This document shows, one piece after another, positions 35,260-43,630 of a stretch of 64,000 bases of DNA (positions are counted from its first letter, which is position 1; each line of letters opens with the position of its first letter). The stretch lies in assembly GCF_900110165.1 (NCBI RefSeq), contig NZ_FOCQ01000010.1:1-64000 (forward strand), read 5' to 3'. Source of the stretch: Lihuaxuella thermophila. GTDB taxonomy: Bacteria > Bacillota > Bacilli > Thermoactinomycetales > Thermoactinomycetaceae. The position numbers and the translations under genes were made by a program. The notes beneath the pieces are model-generated. The model saw only the letters and a program-made list of their open reading frames with translations. It was not told where the DNA came from and did no database searches.

Positions 35260-35889
35260 TTGGAGCTCTCAAATCTGATTCAATTTCTCACAGCTTCGGT
35301 TATTCTTACCTTGATGCCCGGACCCGATAATCTCTTTGTCATGGCTCAGAGCATCACTCATGGCCGGAAAGCAGGGATTGCCACATCACTCGGATTGTGT
35401 ACGGGAATTACCTTTCACACAATGGCGGCGGCATTTGGCGTTGCCGCGCTCTTCTATCAATCTTCCGTAGCTTTTCAATTCGTAAAATATGCAGGAGCCG
35501 CCTATCTCTTATACCTCGCCTGGCAGGCGGTGAAAGAGAGCAAACATCCGCTGCCGTCATCGGTTCAATCCGTTTCGGGGCAAAATCTCCGAGCCCTGTT
35601 TAAAAGAGGGATTGTAATGAATGTCACCAATCCCAAAGTCTCATTATTCTTTTTGGCTTTTTTGCCCCAATTCGTCTCCCCGGAGGCAGGAAATCTCACC
35701 TGGCAAATGATCGGGCTGGGACTGCTCTTTATGCTGCAGGCAATTCTTATTTTTACGCTGATCTCTGTATTATCCGGGACATTTGGTCAAAAGCTGATAA
35801 CAAACAGAAAAATTCATACGTATATCCATCTGGGAAAAGCAGCTTTATTTACCGTCATCGGGGTTCGATTGGCCCTCGCTGAAAAATAA
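35260..35889 (+). CDS. LysE/RhtB-family amino acid exporter
   Basis: 209 residues with about six helices and the family motif LTLMPGPDNLFVMAQSITHGRKAG near the N-terminus, plus NVTNPKVSLFFLAFLPQF. Such proteins export amino acids or derivatives (lysine, threonine, homoserine, cysteine). Start is TTG 35260 with AAGGTGGGA about 10 bases upstream. A terminator at 35893 separates it from the HxlR regulator gene that follows on the same strand. Confidence 0.9.
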   Translation: MELSNLIQFLTASVILTLMPGPDNLFVMAQSITHGRKAGIATSLGLCTGITFHTMAAAFGVAALFYQSSVAFQFVKYAGAAYLLYLAWQAVKESKHPLPSSVQSVSGQNLRALFKRGIVMNVTNPKVSLFFLAFLPQFVSPEAGNLTWQMIGLGLLFMLQAILIFTLISVLSGTFGQKLITNRKIHTYIHLGKAALFTVIGVRLALAEK

Positions 35890-35892
35890 TAG

Positions 35893-35926
35893 ACAAGAGA
35901 GCCATCCCCGGCCCTCTTGTTTTTTC
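35893..35926 (+). terminator. Terminator after the LysE gene
   Basis: ACAAGAG (35893-35899) pairs with CTCTTGT (35914-35920), extended by GGCC pairing, followed by a T-run. Confidence 0.8.
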
Positions 35927-36062
35927 TTGAACCAATCATATCCGTGTCCGGCCAGTCGCTTGTCGTTTGATTTAAACTTTGATCGTACATGAACCAATGC
36001 GAACCAGGTAATACGGCCAATGGCTTACTTTTATTTAGTTGTTTATTTTATTCTATTCCCTT

Positions 36063-36083
36063 TAACTTACTTTTGTCAAGTTA
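36063..36083 (+). promoter_or_regulatory. Inverted repeat overlapping the hxlR promoter, likely autoregulatory operator
   Basis: TAACTT (36063-36068) and AAGTTA (36078-36083) form a perfect inverted repeat with a 9-base spacer. It overlaps the presumed -35 (TTACTT 36067-36072), which sits 17 bases before TAAAAT (36090-36095). A dimeric HxlR repressor binding here would control its own gene. Confidence 0.5.
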
Positions 36084-36117
36084 CTATGGTAAAATGTATT
36101 CTAGGAGTTGATGTTAT

Positions 36118-36426
36118 ATGCATGACTCTAAACTCTGTCCAAAATTTGAAACAGCTTTTGAATTGCTCGGAAAACGCTGGACGGGATTGATTATCCGGGT
36201 ACTCTTGGATGGACCCAGGCGGTTTAAAGATATTTCCGGACAGATTCCCGGGATGAGTGACCGGATGCTTTCTGAGCGGTTCAAAGAACTGGAAGAAGCC
36301 GGAATTGTCAATCGCCGCGTTTACCCGGAGACTCCCGTGCGCATCGAATATGAGTTGACGGAAAAAGGGAAAGCGTTGCAACCGGCGCTGGATCAGTTGC
36401 AAAGATGGGCGGATGAGTGGTGCTGA
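36118..36426 (+). CDS. HxlR-family transcriptional regulator
   Basis: 102 residues, winged-helix. It has the family pattern CPKFETAFELLGKRWTGLIIRVLLDGPRRFKDI...MSDRMLSERFKELEEAGIVNRR. The single N-terminal Cys (Cys7) corresponds to the redox or aldehyde-sensing Cys of HxlR/HypR-type regulators. ATG 36118 follows AGGAG. It is probably autoregulated through the repeat at 36063 and may control the LysE exporter next door. Confidence 0.88.
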   Translation: MHDSKLCPKFETAFELLGKRWTGLIIRVLLDGPRRFKDISGQIPGMSDRMLSERFKELEEAGIVNRRVYPETPVRIEYELTEKGKALQPALDQLQRWADEWC

Positions 36427-36534
36427 TGCAACAAAAAGTGATTGAATCAAATAATCATCGGTTGTTTTTTCATCTGCCTGCTACAGGAACGAACAACGCC
36501 CTTGATTTTGAACATCGGGTTCAACTCGACAGAA

Positions 36535-36575
36535 GCCCTTCTCTTTGGGATCTTTCTCCCTGAGAAGGGCGTTTT
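36535..36575 (+). terminator. Terminator after hxlR-family gene
   Basis: GCCCTTCTC (36535-36543) pairs with GAGAAGGGC (36562-36570), then GTTTT. Confidence 0.75.
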
Positions 36576-36838
36576 ATATCTGTCCATCGCTGTTTGTTTA
36601 TGGAATATCAGTTATATAGACGATCAAATGGATGGCATTTTGACCGACAATCCCAAAAGATTCACTGATCCGGCGAGATATTTGGTCAGGCACAATGAAA
36701 GTCTGCCCATTGAAAGATGGGGACGATTGTGTTCATCCCTCTGGCCGTTCGATTACCGGTCATGATGGCTATTTAATGGATCGCCGGCAGCCATTTGCGA
36801 AAAAATAACCGCCTTTCGCCTTCAGCAGAGCTTTATGA
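36576..36838. other. Spacer between hxlR-family gene and floT
   Basis: No supported gene. A plus-strand frame (36442-36765) passes through the terminator and has no ribosome binding site. No repeat or RNA family is recognised. Confidence 0.5.
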
Positions 36839-38326
36839 TTAATCGGACTCTGTCGATTTTGGCGGAACGTCTTTCTGTTCCGTCAATCCTTGAATCATCC
36901 GGTTGATGTCGAGGCCGGAAACCTGCTTGACCATCTCAGGGGCCTGTGCCATAAGCTTCGTGACATAGTTGCTCACTTTGGTTGCCCCGTCTCCTTGATC
37001 CCCGGATGTATCGATCACGGTTAATTTTTCGATATTGCCGAGCGGCTGGGCGACCTGTTTGGCCAGGTCAGGCAACATCTTCACAATAAGGTCAAGAACG
37101 GCAGCTTGTCCGTATCTTTCGAAGGCTTCTGCCAGTTTTTGTTTGGCTTCCACTTCGGCCAAGCCTTTGGCACGGATGACCTCTGCGGCTGCAATCCCTT
37201 CCATTTTTTCAACTTCCGCTTTGGCCGTACCCCGTGCTTTGCTCGCTTCAGCATCGGCGGCTCCTTTGGCTTTGATGGCGGCAGCTTCCGCACGGGCTTT
37301 GGCTTCTTGTTCAAATCGGAAAGCTTCAGCGGCTTGTTCCTTGGCATAACGGTCCGCATCCGCTTTTTTGCGCACTTCGGCATCATATTGCTTTTCGCGG
37401 CGCAGGATTTCTTTTTCTTCCAGCTCGATTTGTTTTTGTTTCCGCACGAGCTCGATCTTCATTTCTTCTTCGACCACTTGTTGCTTGTAGCGGTTTTCCT
37501 GCAAGTGGTAGGCCTGGTCCGCTTCGGCGCGTTTCATGTCTTGTTCGATTTTGAACTCGGCGATGCGGATCTCTTTATTCTTTTGTGCCTCGGCGATGTT
37601 GGTTTCGGAGAGAAGGGCGGCTTTCGTTCCTTCTTCGCGTGCTTTGGCCGTTTGGATTTCCGTGTCGCGGATCGCGTTGGCTTCCGCGATGTCCGCATCC
37701 CGGCGGACAGCGGCGATACGGGGGCGTCCCAAAGCTTCCAGATAGCCGTTTTTATCGCGCACATCCTTAATGGTAAAGGAGACGATTTGCAGCCCCATCT
37801 TCTTCAAGTCCCTGGCCGCCACCGTTTGAACTTCCTGGGCGAATTTTTCGCGGTTTTTGTATACTTCTTCCACGGTCATGGTTCCGAGGATGGCGCGAAG
37901 ATGCCCTTCCAGTACTTCCCGCGCCTCATCGTTGAGCGTCTCATCCGATTTGCCCATAAACTGTTCGGCCGCTGTGGCCACATCTTCCAGCGATCCGCCG
38001 ATTTTAATGATGGCGACCCCGTCCACCAGAATGGGGACACCTTGTTCCGTGTAGACTTCGGGCGTGGAAACCGTCAGTTTGTGTGAGAGGAGACTCAGTT
38101 TTTCGGCACGTTGAAAAATGGGAACGATAAATGCCCCGCCGCCGCGGATGATTTTGATTTTGCGTCCTGCGTCATCAGATAAAACGTTTTTGTTTCCCAG
38201 CATGCTCCCGGTGACGATCATCGCTTCATCGGCCCCTACAGTCTTGTAACGGGCCCAGAAAGCGATCCCCAATACGAACAATACCCCGATGACAATGAGT
38301 GCGATTTGCAGCGTTTCTACCGGCAA
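36839..38326 (-). CDS. floT: Flotillin-like membrane scaffold protein
   Basis: 495 residues. A short N-terminal membrane-inserted hairpin (about 6-25) is followed by an SPFH/band 7 domain (about 30-200: VGADEAMIVTGS, IVPIFQRAEKLSL) and a long charged coiled coil with many A/E/K repeats (about 210-400). It oligomerises in functional membrane microdomains and affects membrane fluidity, signalling and sporulation in Bacillus. Start is TTG 38326 with AAAGGAGAG upstream, only 3 bases after the nfeD stop, so the two are co-translated. Confidence 0.94.
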   Translation of the reverse strand: MPVETLQIALIVIGVLFVLGIAFWARYKTVGADEAMIVTGSMLGNKNVLSDDAGRKIKIIRGGGAFIVPIFQRAEKLSLLSHKLTVSTPEVYTEQGVPILVDGVAIIKIGGSLEDVATAAEQFMGKSDETLNDEAREVLEGHLRAILGTMTVEEVYKNREKFAQEVQTVAARDLKKMGLQIVSFTIKDVRDKNGYLEALGRPRIAAVRRDADIAEANAIRDTEIQTAKAREEGTKAALLSETNIAEAQKNKEIRIAEFKIEQDMKRAEADQAYHLQENRYKQQVVEEEMKIELVRKQKQIELEEKEILRREKQYDAEVRKKADADRYAKEQAAEAFRFEQEAKARAEAAAIKAKGAADAEASKARGTAKAEVEKMEGIAAAEVIRAKGLAEVEAKQKLAEAFERYGQAAVLDLIVKMLPDLAKQVAQPLGNIEKLTVIDTSGDQGDGATKVSNYVTKLMAQAPEMVKQVSGLDINRMIQGLTEQKDVPPKSTESD

Positions 38327-38329
38327 ACG

Positions 38330-38851
38330 TCAGCTCTCCTTTCGCGCAACATACAAAATGTGTTCTTTGATCTCGACGACGATAATACTGGAACCTCGGG
38401 GAATTTCCACTTGCTCGGCACTTGCGGCAATCTGGTTGGTGTTGCCGGCACTGGTCAGAATCATAACTTCGCCAAAGCCGCGGGCAGGGATGGTAACCGT
38501 TACCTCCCCTGTTTTTCCTTTCAGGTCGGCCAGGCGGAAACCGGTGGAATTTTCCGCGTTTTTCATCGGCCGAACGTAAAAGGCATATAAGAGGAAAAAG
38601 GAAAGAATAGCTGCAATAATCGCCCAGATGAGGAGATAGGTGGGCGTAAGCAGAGTGACTTGATCCAGAATCAGTCCGGTTCCCCCGAAGACGGTGATGG
38701 CGCCGACGAGAGTAATCGGCTGGAAAATGGGAAAGCCGAACTCCATCAGTCCATCCATGATTCCTGCCAGCAGGTCTCCCAGCAAGAGGGTAAGAAGCGT
38801 GAAGATGACTCCGCCGATCAGACAACCCCAGAAGACCAGCTCCAGTGTCAT
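38330..38851 (-). CDS. NfeD-family membrane protein (YuaF-like) partner of flotillin
   Basis: 173 residues. Three to four hydrophobic helices (about 5-30, 45-70, 80-105) precede a small OB-fold NfeD domain (about 115-170: GKTGEVTVTIPARGFGEVMI). It is the usual operon partner of flotillins, as YuaF is for FloT. ATG 38851 with AAAAGGGGG upstream. Confidence 0.9.
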   Translation of the reverse strand: MTLELVFWGCLIGGVIFTLLTLLLGDLLAGIMDGLMEFGFPIFQPITLVGAITVFGGTGLILDQVTLLTPTYLLIWAIIAAILSFFLLYAFYVRPMKNAENSTGFRLADLKGKTGEVTVTIPARGFGEVMILTSAGNTNQIAASAEQVEIPRGSSIIVVEIKEHILYVARKES

Positions 38852-38943
38852 GCTGTTCCCCCTTTTGCACCCGTCTAAGCCCATTATACGAAAAATATGG
38901 ATGTTGGCGATGGAGAATTTGAAAAAATTCTATTTGCCAAAAA

Positions 38944-38980
38944 ACAAAAACCCAGCACGCAAGACATGCTTGCATCCTGG
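38944..38980 (-). terminator. Terminator after the 4-TM gene (minus strand)
   Basis: CCCAG...GCAAG/CTTGC...CCTGGG stem. On the minus strand it is followed by GGGTTTTTGTTTT. Confidence 0.7.
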
Positions 38981-38992
38981 GTGTGAGGGTTT

Positions 38993-39445
38993 TCATCCGC
39001 CGATTTTTACTGTGACGAAGAATATCAAGATGATCATGCAGACGAGAGAAAGATTTAGCAGCATGATATACCGTTTGAGAATGGCTTGTCCTTTGGCGCT
39101 GTCCGTTCCGGCCGCTTTTACTTGGTTGAGCAGTTTGCGTCCGTAAAGGGCGATCAGGACGATGAAAAGAACGATAAACAAGCTGCCGAAGCGCTCTTTT
39201 ACCAACAGCCAGGTGGGTTTATTGGCGTATTGCATCAGCATGTAAATCCCGGTCAACAGCACGAGAACAGCGGTGGGGATAAACATGGTCAAGTTCCATC
39301 GCTGAACCTTGCCAAGAGCATAGGACATCGTTTCCGGATTGCCGGAACGGATGGAATCGCGCAAATACATAGCCATCACGGAAATGCCGCCAAACCAGGC
39401 AGCCACACAGACCACGTGAATAAATAGAGCCAGATGGATTGCCAT
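38993..39445 (-). CDS. Four-helix membrane protein with N-terminal His (CopD/DUF2269-like)
   Basis: 150 residues with four predicted membrane helices. The N-terminus MAIHLALFIHVVCVAAWFGGI contains two His residues in the first helix, with WFGG, as in CopD or DUF2269-type membrane proteins that may bind haem or copper. A conserved-looking R-W-N-L in helix 2 and a loop with K-x-x-T-W-L-L-V-K-E-R-F follow. The function is unknown. It lies directly downstream of the small monooxygenase gene (17 bases), suggesting a two-gene operon linked to haem. Confidence 0.6.
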   Translation of the reverse strand: MAIHLALFIHVVCVAAWFGGISVMAMYLRDSIRSGNPETMSYALGKVQRWNLTMFIPTAVLVLLTGIYMLMQYANKPTWLLVKERFGSLFIVLFIVLIALYGRKLLNQVKAAGTDSAKGQAILKRYIMLLNLSLVCMIILIFFVTVKIGG

Positions 39446-39461
39446 ATTTACGAACTCCTTT

Positions 39462-39749
39462 TCATTTGATTACCACGTAATAACTGGCCAGATCGGCCCG
39501 CCGTGCATCCCCGCTACGCCCTCCGTGGGCGCGCTTGAAATGCTCGCTTTCGGTCCACCGGATAAAATCCTCTTTTGACTCAAAGATGGTTTCGGCCACC
39601 ACATGGGAGCCGTCTTCCGCTTCCAGCAGTCGGAAGGAAATAAAGCTCGGCACCTGTTTCATCGATTCGGGCGCTTTGCTGAAACGCTCTTTCAACATAG
39701 CCAGATGTTCGGATGAAGTGATCTCGATCCGGTTGTTCACCTGATACAT
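39462..39749 (-). CDS. Antibiotic-biosynthesis-monooxygenase-fold protein (HmoA/IsdG-like)
   Basis: 95 residues, ferredoxin-like ABM dimer fold. The pattern NRIEI, PGF-like PSFISFRLLEAEDGSHVVAETIFESKEDFIRWTESEHFKRAH matches haem-degrading HmoA/IsdG relatives, where the C-terminal-half His and a Trp are common. It may cleave haem or act on another aromatic substrate. GGAGGACTG precedes the ATG. Confidence 0.75.
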   Translation of the reverse strand: MYQVNNRIEITSSEHLAMLKERFSKAPESMKQVPSFISFRLLEAEDGSHVVAETIFESKEDFIRWTESEHFKRAHGGRSGDARRADLASYYVVIK

Positions 39750-40078
39750 CGTTCAGTCCTCCATCATGGTTTTCATCCTTTACTATATCATCTTTCCTGA
39801 AAAAGTAGGGACCAGACATAAAATATCCACAAAGAAGTCAGATCCGGCCGGAGACAGAGGCCGGACATAACGCCATCGGTACTTGTTTGGCTTCTCTGGG
39901 GGAGCTGGTTGGTTCGTTGAATCACAGAGACTCAAGTTTATTTGTTACAATATGAGGGAATGAATGATGACTGACTTTGGGCGTGTCCGGCTTTTGCGAA
40001 CAAGTTTCGCGTTTTTAATTGTCTCATTATCCATTGTTTTTATCTTATGGGGTGTGTGGATCTACGGAGGAAGGTATG
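39750..40078. other. Divergent spacer between monooxygenase gene and acpS
   Basis: No supported gene. TACAAT (39946-39951) resembles a -10 for plus-strand transcription, but no good -35 sits at the proper spacing. A minus-strand tail of a shadow frame is all that extends here. Nothing else is recognised. Confidence 0.45.
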
Positions 40079-40465
40079 ATGATCAGGGGAATCGGAACCG
40101 ATATTGTGGAAATGAAGCGGATTGAAGAGATGGGCATCGAACGGTTGGCCAAGCGCATTTTGACAGAGAAAGAAAAAGACATGATGCCGGCCCGGGAGCG
40201 GAGAAAACTGGAGTATATCGCCGGGCGGTTTGCTGCCAAGGAGGCGGTTTCCAAAGCGCTGGGAACCGGCATCGGGCAATCGGTCTCGTTTACCGACATC
40301 GAGATCGTAAACAATGAAAAAGGAGCCCCGCTTGTCGTGTTGCCGGAAGGGATTCGGAACCGCCTGTTCGGTGACGGGTGTGTCCGGATTCACTTATCCG
40401 TCTCACATTCGGAACTGTATGCCACCGCCATGGCCGTTGTGGAAGAATTGGCGGCTGAAGAATGA
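40079..40465 (+). CDS. acpS: Holo-[acyl-carrier-protein] synthase
   Basis: 128 residues, the normal length. It transfers 4'-phosphopantetheine from CoA to ACP. Motifs: IGTDIVEMKRIEE with the Mg-binding Asp near the start, GRFAAKEAVSKALGTGIG, and HLSVSHSELYATAMAVVE. I chose ATG 40079 (GGAGG 8 bases upstream) over the adjacent ATG at 40076. In Bacillus subtilis acpS neighbours ydcC and alr; here a sugar-acid cluster and an ECF module intervene. Confidence 0.93.
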   Translation: MIRGIGTDIVEMKRIEEMGIERLAKRILTEKEKDMMPARERRKLEYIAGRFAAKEAVSKALGTGIGQSVSFTDIEIVNNEKGAPLVVLPEGIRNRLFGDGCVRIHLSVSHSELYATAMAVVEELAAEE

Positions 40466-40488
40466 GGCCGTGCGATCGGGTAAAACGA

Positions 40489-40538
40489 GGAACCCTTGGC
40501 ATCCCTGAATCGGTCGGGAGCCGATGGGGTTCTTTTTT
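40489..40538 (+). terminator. Terminator after acpS
   Basis: GAACCC pairs with GGGTTC, with ATC/GAT pairing inside, then a T-run of seven. Confidence 0.65.
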
Positions 40539-40570
40539 TATGACGCTTGATCCCAAGGGGGTACCCTGTT

Positions 40571-40599
40571 TTGATCCCGCTCTTTTGAAGAAGTATAAT
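40571..40599 (+). promoter_or_regulatory. Sigma-A promoter of the PrpR-like regulator
   Basis: TTGATC (40571-40576), 17 bases, consensus TATAAT (40594-40599). A GTTG...TTGCAAC sequence downstream (about 40606-40627) resembles one in the kdgT leader. Confidence 0.7.
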
Positions 40600-40646
40600 G
40601 GTATCAGTTGAGTGTTTAATTTTGCAACAGACGAAGGAGAGGCAAG

Positions 40647-42476
40647 ATGAACATAAAGGCTTTGGCAGTCGCTCCCTATCCGGGGCTGGGTGACTTACTG
40701 AAAGAGATGAGCAGGGAGTATCCCCAGATCGAAATGGATATCGAAACCGCCGATTTACAGGAAGCGGTTCCCATCGTGAAACGGGCGGAGCAAAAGGGGG
40801 TTGAAGTGATTGTCAGCCGCGGGGGAACGGCCTCCCTCATCCGGGAGCACGTTTCCATTCCCGTTGTGGATATTCCCGTATCGGGATATGATATGTTGCG
40901 CGTTCTCACGCTGGTGAAAGATTCAAACAGCCAGGTGGCGATCATCGGCTTTCCGAATGTGTGCCGGGGAGCGGAGGCCGTTTCCAGCCTGCTCGATTTT
41001 GAAATTCCCGTCTACCCCATCGAAAGCGAGGCAGAGGTAAGGTCAGCGCTCCGCAAAGCATTTAAAAAAGGAGTGCAAATCGTCCTGGGTGATGTCGTTA
41101 CGGTGAAAACGGCCCAGGAGATGGGCTGTCACGGAATTCTGATCACATCAGGGCGTGAATCGATTGAAGAAGCGTTTGCAGAAGTGGTGCGGGTGTGCGA
41201 ACGGGAGCGGAAAGGACGGGAAATAATCAAATTATATGAGACTGTGCTGACTCATGACGCGCACGGAATCTTCATCGCAGATCCGCATGGAGTGATCCGA
41301 TACGCCAATCGGGCGGCGGCAGACCTGTTGCGGTTTCGGGAGGATGAGTTGCCGGGGACCAGGCTGAATCGGGTTTCTGCTCTGCTTCATGACCTGATCC
41401 GGAAAGAAGGAGCCGAACCCGCACAACGAATAAAAGAGCGTGTTTGGCTGCATGATCAGGGGGTTCAGGTGGATGTGGTGACGTACAGGAGCGGGAGCGA
41501 ATCTCTTTTTATCTTTTATCTGGAACCGGCAGATCACCTTCCTGGGCGGGGGCGGGCATACGTTCAGGACAGACAGGCCACTTTTGCTCAAATTATCGGT
41601 TCCAGCGATGAGATTCGGCAAACCATTAAACGGGCGAAAGCTTTCGCCAAAACGGACAAAAACATTTGGATCACCGGAGAAATCGGGAGCGGAAGATCCT
41701 TGTTTGCACAGGCGATCCACTCGGCAAGCCGGCGGAATCAGGCCGCCTTTTACCGTTTGTCCTGCGGAATGGATGATGACGAATTGGAAGGGATTTTGTT
41801 TGGTACGGGCGGAGAGCCGGGTCTGCTTGATTCGCCGCTGGCGGGGACCATCTATCTGGAGGAAATCGGTCAGATGAGCAGTCGGTTACAGCAAAAGTTG
41901 CTGCAGAAGCTGAAGAACGGAACCCGGCAAAGGATGATTGTCTCCTCCTCCATCCCCGGAATGACACTGGTCAAACAAGGAAAGTTCGCGCAAGAGCTGG
42001 TGATCTTGCTCGGTGAACACCTGCTCCCGGTTCCGCCGCTGCGGCAGCGTGCGGAAGATATCGAGGAGATCGCGCGGGTGCTGATTGCCGCTCATAACTC
42101 CCGGTACGGAAAACAAATTGTGGGTCTGAAGGATGAGATATTGGAGCCATTGATGGAATACCCGTGGCCGGGGAACGTGAAGGAACTGGAAAATGTCGTG
42201 GAGGAAATGTTATTGCTGACAAACGGCCACTATGTGGGGGGCAAAGAGGCGGAGGAAGTGCTGGAGCGACACCGGTCCGAAATGAATGAAAAAGATTCCG
42301 CCAAGCGGGCTGAAATTGACTTGACCGGATCGTGGGATGAGATCGAACGGCGGATTTTGCTGTATATTTTGCGGGAAGAAGGGATGAATCAATCCAGAGC
42401 GGCGAACCGATTGGGGATCAACCGATCCACATTGTGGCGAAAATTGCGTGATGTGTTGCATAATAAAACAATATAA
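40647..42476 (+). CDS. PrpR-like AAA+ enhancer-binding regulator, degenerate in sigma-54 motifs
   Basis: 609 residues in four parts: a PrpR_N sensor (about 1-190, with SRGGTASLIRE and DVVTVKTAQEMGCHGIL), a PAS domain (about 195-310), an AAA+ domain (about 315-540) and a C-terminal Fis-type helix-turn-helix (AANRLGINRSTLWRKLRD). The AAA+ core is altered: Walker A reads GEIGSGRS, Walker B IYLEEIG, and the GAFTGA loop that contacts sigma-54 is absent (the position reads GEPGLLDSPLAG). Together with a consensus sigma-A promoter before kdgT, this suggests it works without sigma-54, as TyrR does. It likely senses a sugar acid and controls the genes downstream. Confidence 0.85.
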   Translation: MNIKALAVAPYPGLGDLLKEMSREYPQIEMDIETADLQEAVPIVKRAEQKGVEVIVSRGGTASLIREHVSIPVVDIPVSGYDMLRVLTLVKDSNSQVAIIGFPNVCRGAEAVSSLLDFEIPVYPIESEAEVRSALRKAFKKGVQIVLGDVVTVKTAQEMGCHGILITSGRESIEEAFAEVVRVCERERKGREIIKLYETVLTHDAHGIFIADPHGVIRYANRAAADLLRFREDELPGTRLNRVSALLHDLIRKEGAEPAQRIKERVWLHDQGVQVDVVTYRSGSESLFIFYLEPADHLPGRGRAYVQDRQATFAQIIGSSDEIRQTIKRAKAFAKTDKNIWITGEIGSGRSLFAQAIHSASRRNQAAFYRLSCGMDDDELEGILFGTGGEPGLLDSPLAGTIYLEEIGQMSSRLQQKLLQKLKNGTRQRMIVSSSIPGMTLVKQGKFAQELVILLGEHLLPVPPLRQRAEDIEEIARVLIAAHNSRYGKQIVGLKDEILEPLMEYPWPGNVKELENVVEEMLLLTNGHYVGGKEAEEVLERHRSEMNEKDSAKRAEIDLTGSWDEIERRILLYILREEGMNQSRAANRLGINRSTLWRKLRDVLHNKTI

Positions 42477-42478
42477 AT

Positions 42479-42507
42479 TTGATTGTTCCGGTATCATTCC
42501 CTATAAT
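42479..42507 (+). promoter_or_regulatory. Sigma-A promoter of the kdgT operon
   Basis: TTGATT (42479-42484), 17 bases, consensus TATAAT (42502-42507). No GG-N10-GC sigma-54 element is seen in its place. A GTTG-CAATTTATAA-CAAC near-palindrome (about 42538-42558) between promoter and gene is a possible operator. Confidence 0.75.
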
Positions 42508-42591
42508 GAAAAAATGAAAGCGGTTAAATAAATGAGTTTGTTGCAATTTATAACAACAACTGCTTTCCTATTAAGAAGGGAGAGAAACCGC

Positions 42592-43542
42592 GTGAACATT
42601 AAAGCCACTATTGAGCGTGTTCCCGGTGGCATGATGATTGTCCCGTTGTTGCTGGGCGCCATCATTCATACCTTGTTTCCGGATGCGGCAGATACTTTCG
42701 GCTCATTCACGGGTGCGCTGTTGACAGGTGCGCTGCCCATCCTGGCTGTCTTTTACGTCTGCATGGGTGCAACCATCGATTTTAGAGCAACTCCGTACAT
42801 TTTGAAAAAAGGCGGGGCGCTCCTGGCGACCAAAGTAGGGATCGCAGCTCTGACCGGTGTCATTGCGGCCCGGTTTCTCGGGGATGGAATGATCAGCGGG
42901 GGCCTGTTTGCCGGCTTGTCTGTTCTTGCCATCGTGGCGGCCATGAACGACACAAACGGCGGATTGTATATGGCACTGATGGGGCAGTTCGGCAAGAAAG
43001 AAGATGTAGGGGCTTACTCGATCATGAGTTTGGAGTCCGGACCGTTTTTCACCATGGTCACTCTCGGGGTCGCCGGATTGGCGGCGTTTCCCTGGCAAAC
43101 CTTGGTCGGAGCCATCCTTCCGCTTGTCGTCGGAATGATTCTTGGCAATCTGGACAAGGACCTGCGAGATTTCCTCGGTAAAGCCGTTCCGGTCATGGTT
43201 CCGTTCTTTTCCTTCGCATTGGGGGCGGGGCTGGATCTCAACAACGTATGGAAAGCCGGGTTGTTAGGCGTTCTTCTGGGGGTTGCCGTGGTTCTGATCA
43301 CCGGTACGGCTCTCTGGACGGTGGATCGTTTGACCGGGGGAAACGGAGTTGCCGGATTGGCGGCTGCTTCCACTGCCGGCAATGCGGCCGGCGTCCCGGC
43401 TGCGGTGGCTGCGGCCAATTCCGTCTATGCTCCGGTTGCTCCGGCAGCTACGGCGCTGGTTGCTTCTTCGGTCATTGTGACTGCCATCCTGGTACCGATT
43501 GTAACGGCATGGTGGGCCAAACGGGTTGGAGCCGGGCGGTAA
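42592..43542 (+). CDS. 2-keto-3-deoxygluconate permease family transporter
   Basis: 316 residues, about ten helices, KdgT family: [29 protein letters not shown] at the N-terminus, then [19 protein letters not shown], and [23 protein letters not shown] near the C-terminus. It would import a sugar acid by proton symport. Start GTG 42592 has AAGGGAG upstream; an in-frame ATG at 42532 lacks one. In this context the cargo is more likely a threonate or erythronate-type acid than ketodeoxygluconate itself. Confidence 0.88.
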   Translation: MNIKATIERVPGGMMIVPLLLGAIIHTLFPDAADTFGSFTGALLTGALPILAVFYVCMGATIDFRATPYILKKGGALLATKVGIAALTGVIAARFLGDGMISGGLFAGLSVLAIVAAMNDTNGGLYMALMGQFGKKEDVGAYSIMSLESGPFFTMVTLGVAGLAAFPWQTLVGAILPLVVGMILGNLDKDLRDFLGKAVPVMVPFFSFALGAGLDLNNVWKAGLLGVLLGVAVVLITGTALWTVDRLTGGNGVAGLAAASTAGNAAGVPAAVAAANSVYAPVAPAATALVASSVIVTAILVPIVTAWWAKRVGAGR

Positions 43543-43559
43543 CCGGATGAGGATTGCGG

Positions 43560-43591
43560 GAATGTCCCGGGTTGCGATCCCCGGGGCATTC
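43560..43591 (+). other. Hairpin between kdgT and the kinase gene
   Basis: GAATG-CCCGGG pairs with CC-GGGGCATTC around a short loop. It has no T-run, so it is more likely an mRNA-stability or processing element inside the operon than a terminator. Confidence 0.4.
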
Positions 43592-43630
43592 TTCATGAAG
43601 ACAGACGGCTCAATACGGGGGTGAAACTTT

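Noticed and set aside
36442-36765. 107-codon plus-strand frame after the HxlR-family gene
   Set aside because: It runs through the terminator at 36535 and has no ribosome binding site.
37106-38086. 326-codon plus-strand frame opposite floT
   Set aside because: It is the antisense shadow of the repetitive E/A/K-rich flotillin coiled coil; its Phe/Gly-rich translation reflects that codon bias.
40647-42476. Standard sigma-54-dependent activator
   Set aside because: GAFTGA is missing and both promoters nearby are consensus sigma-A.
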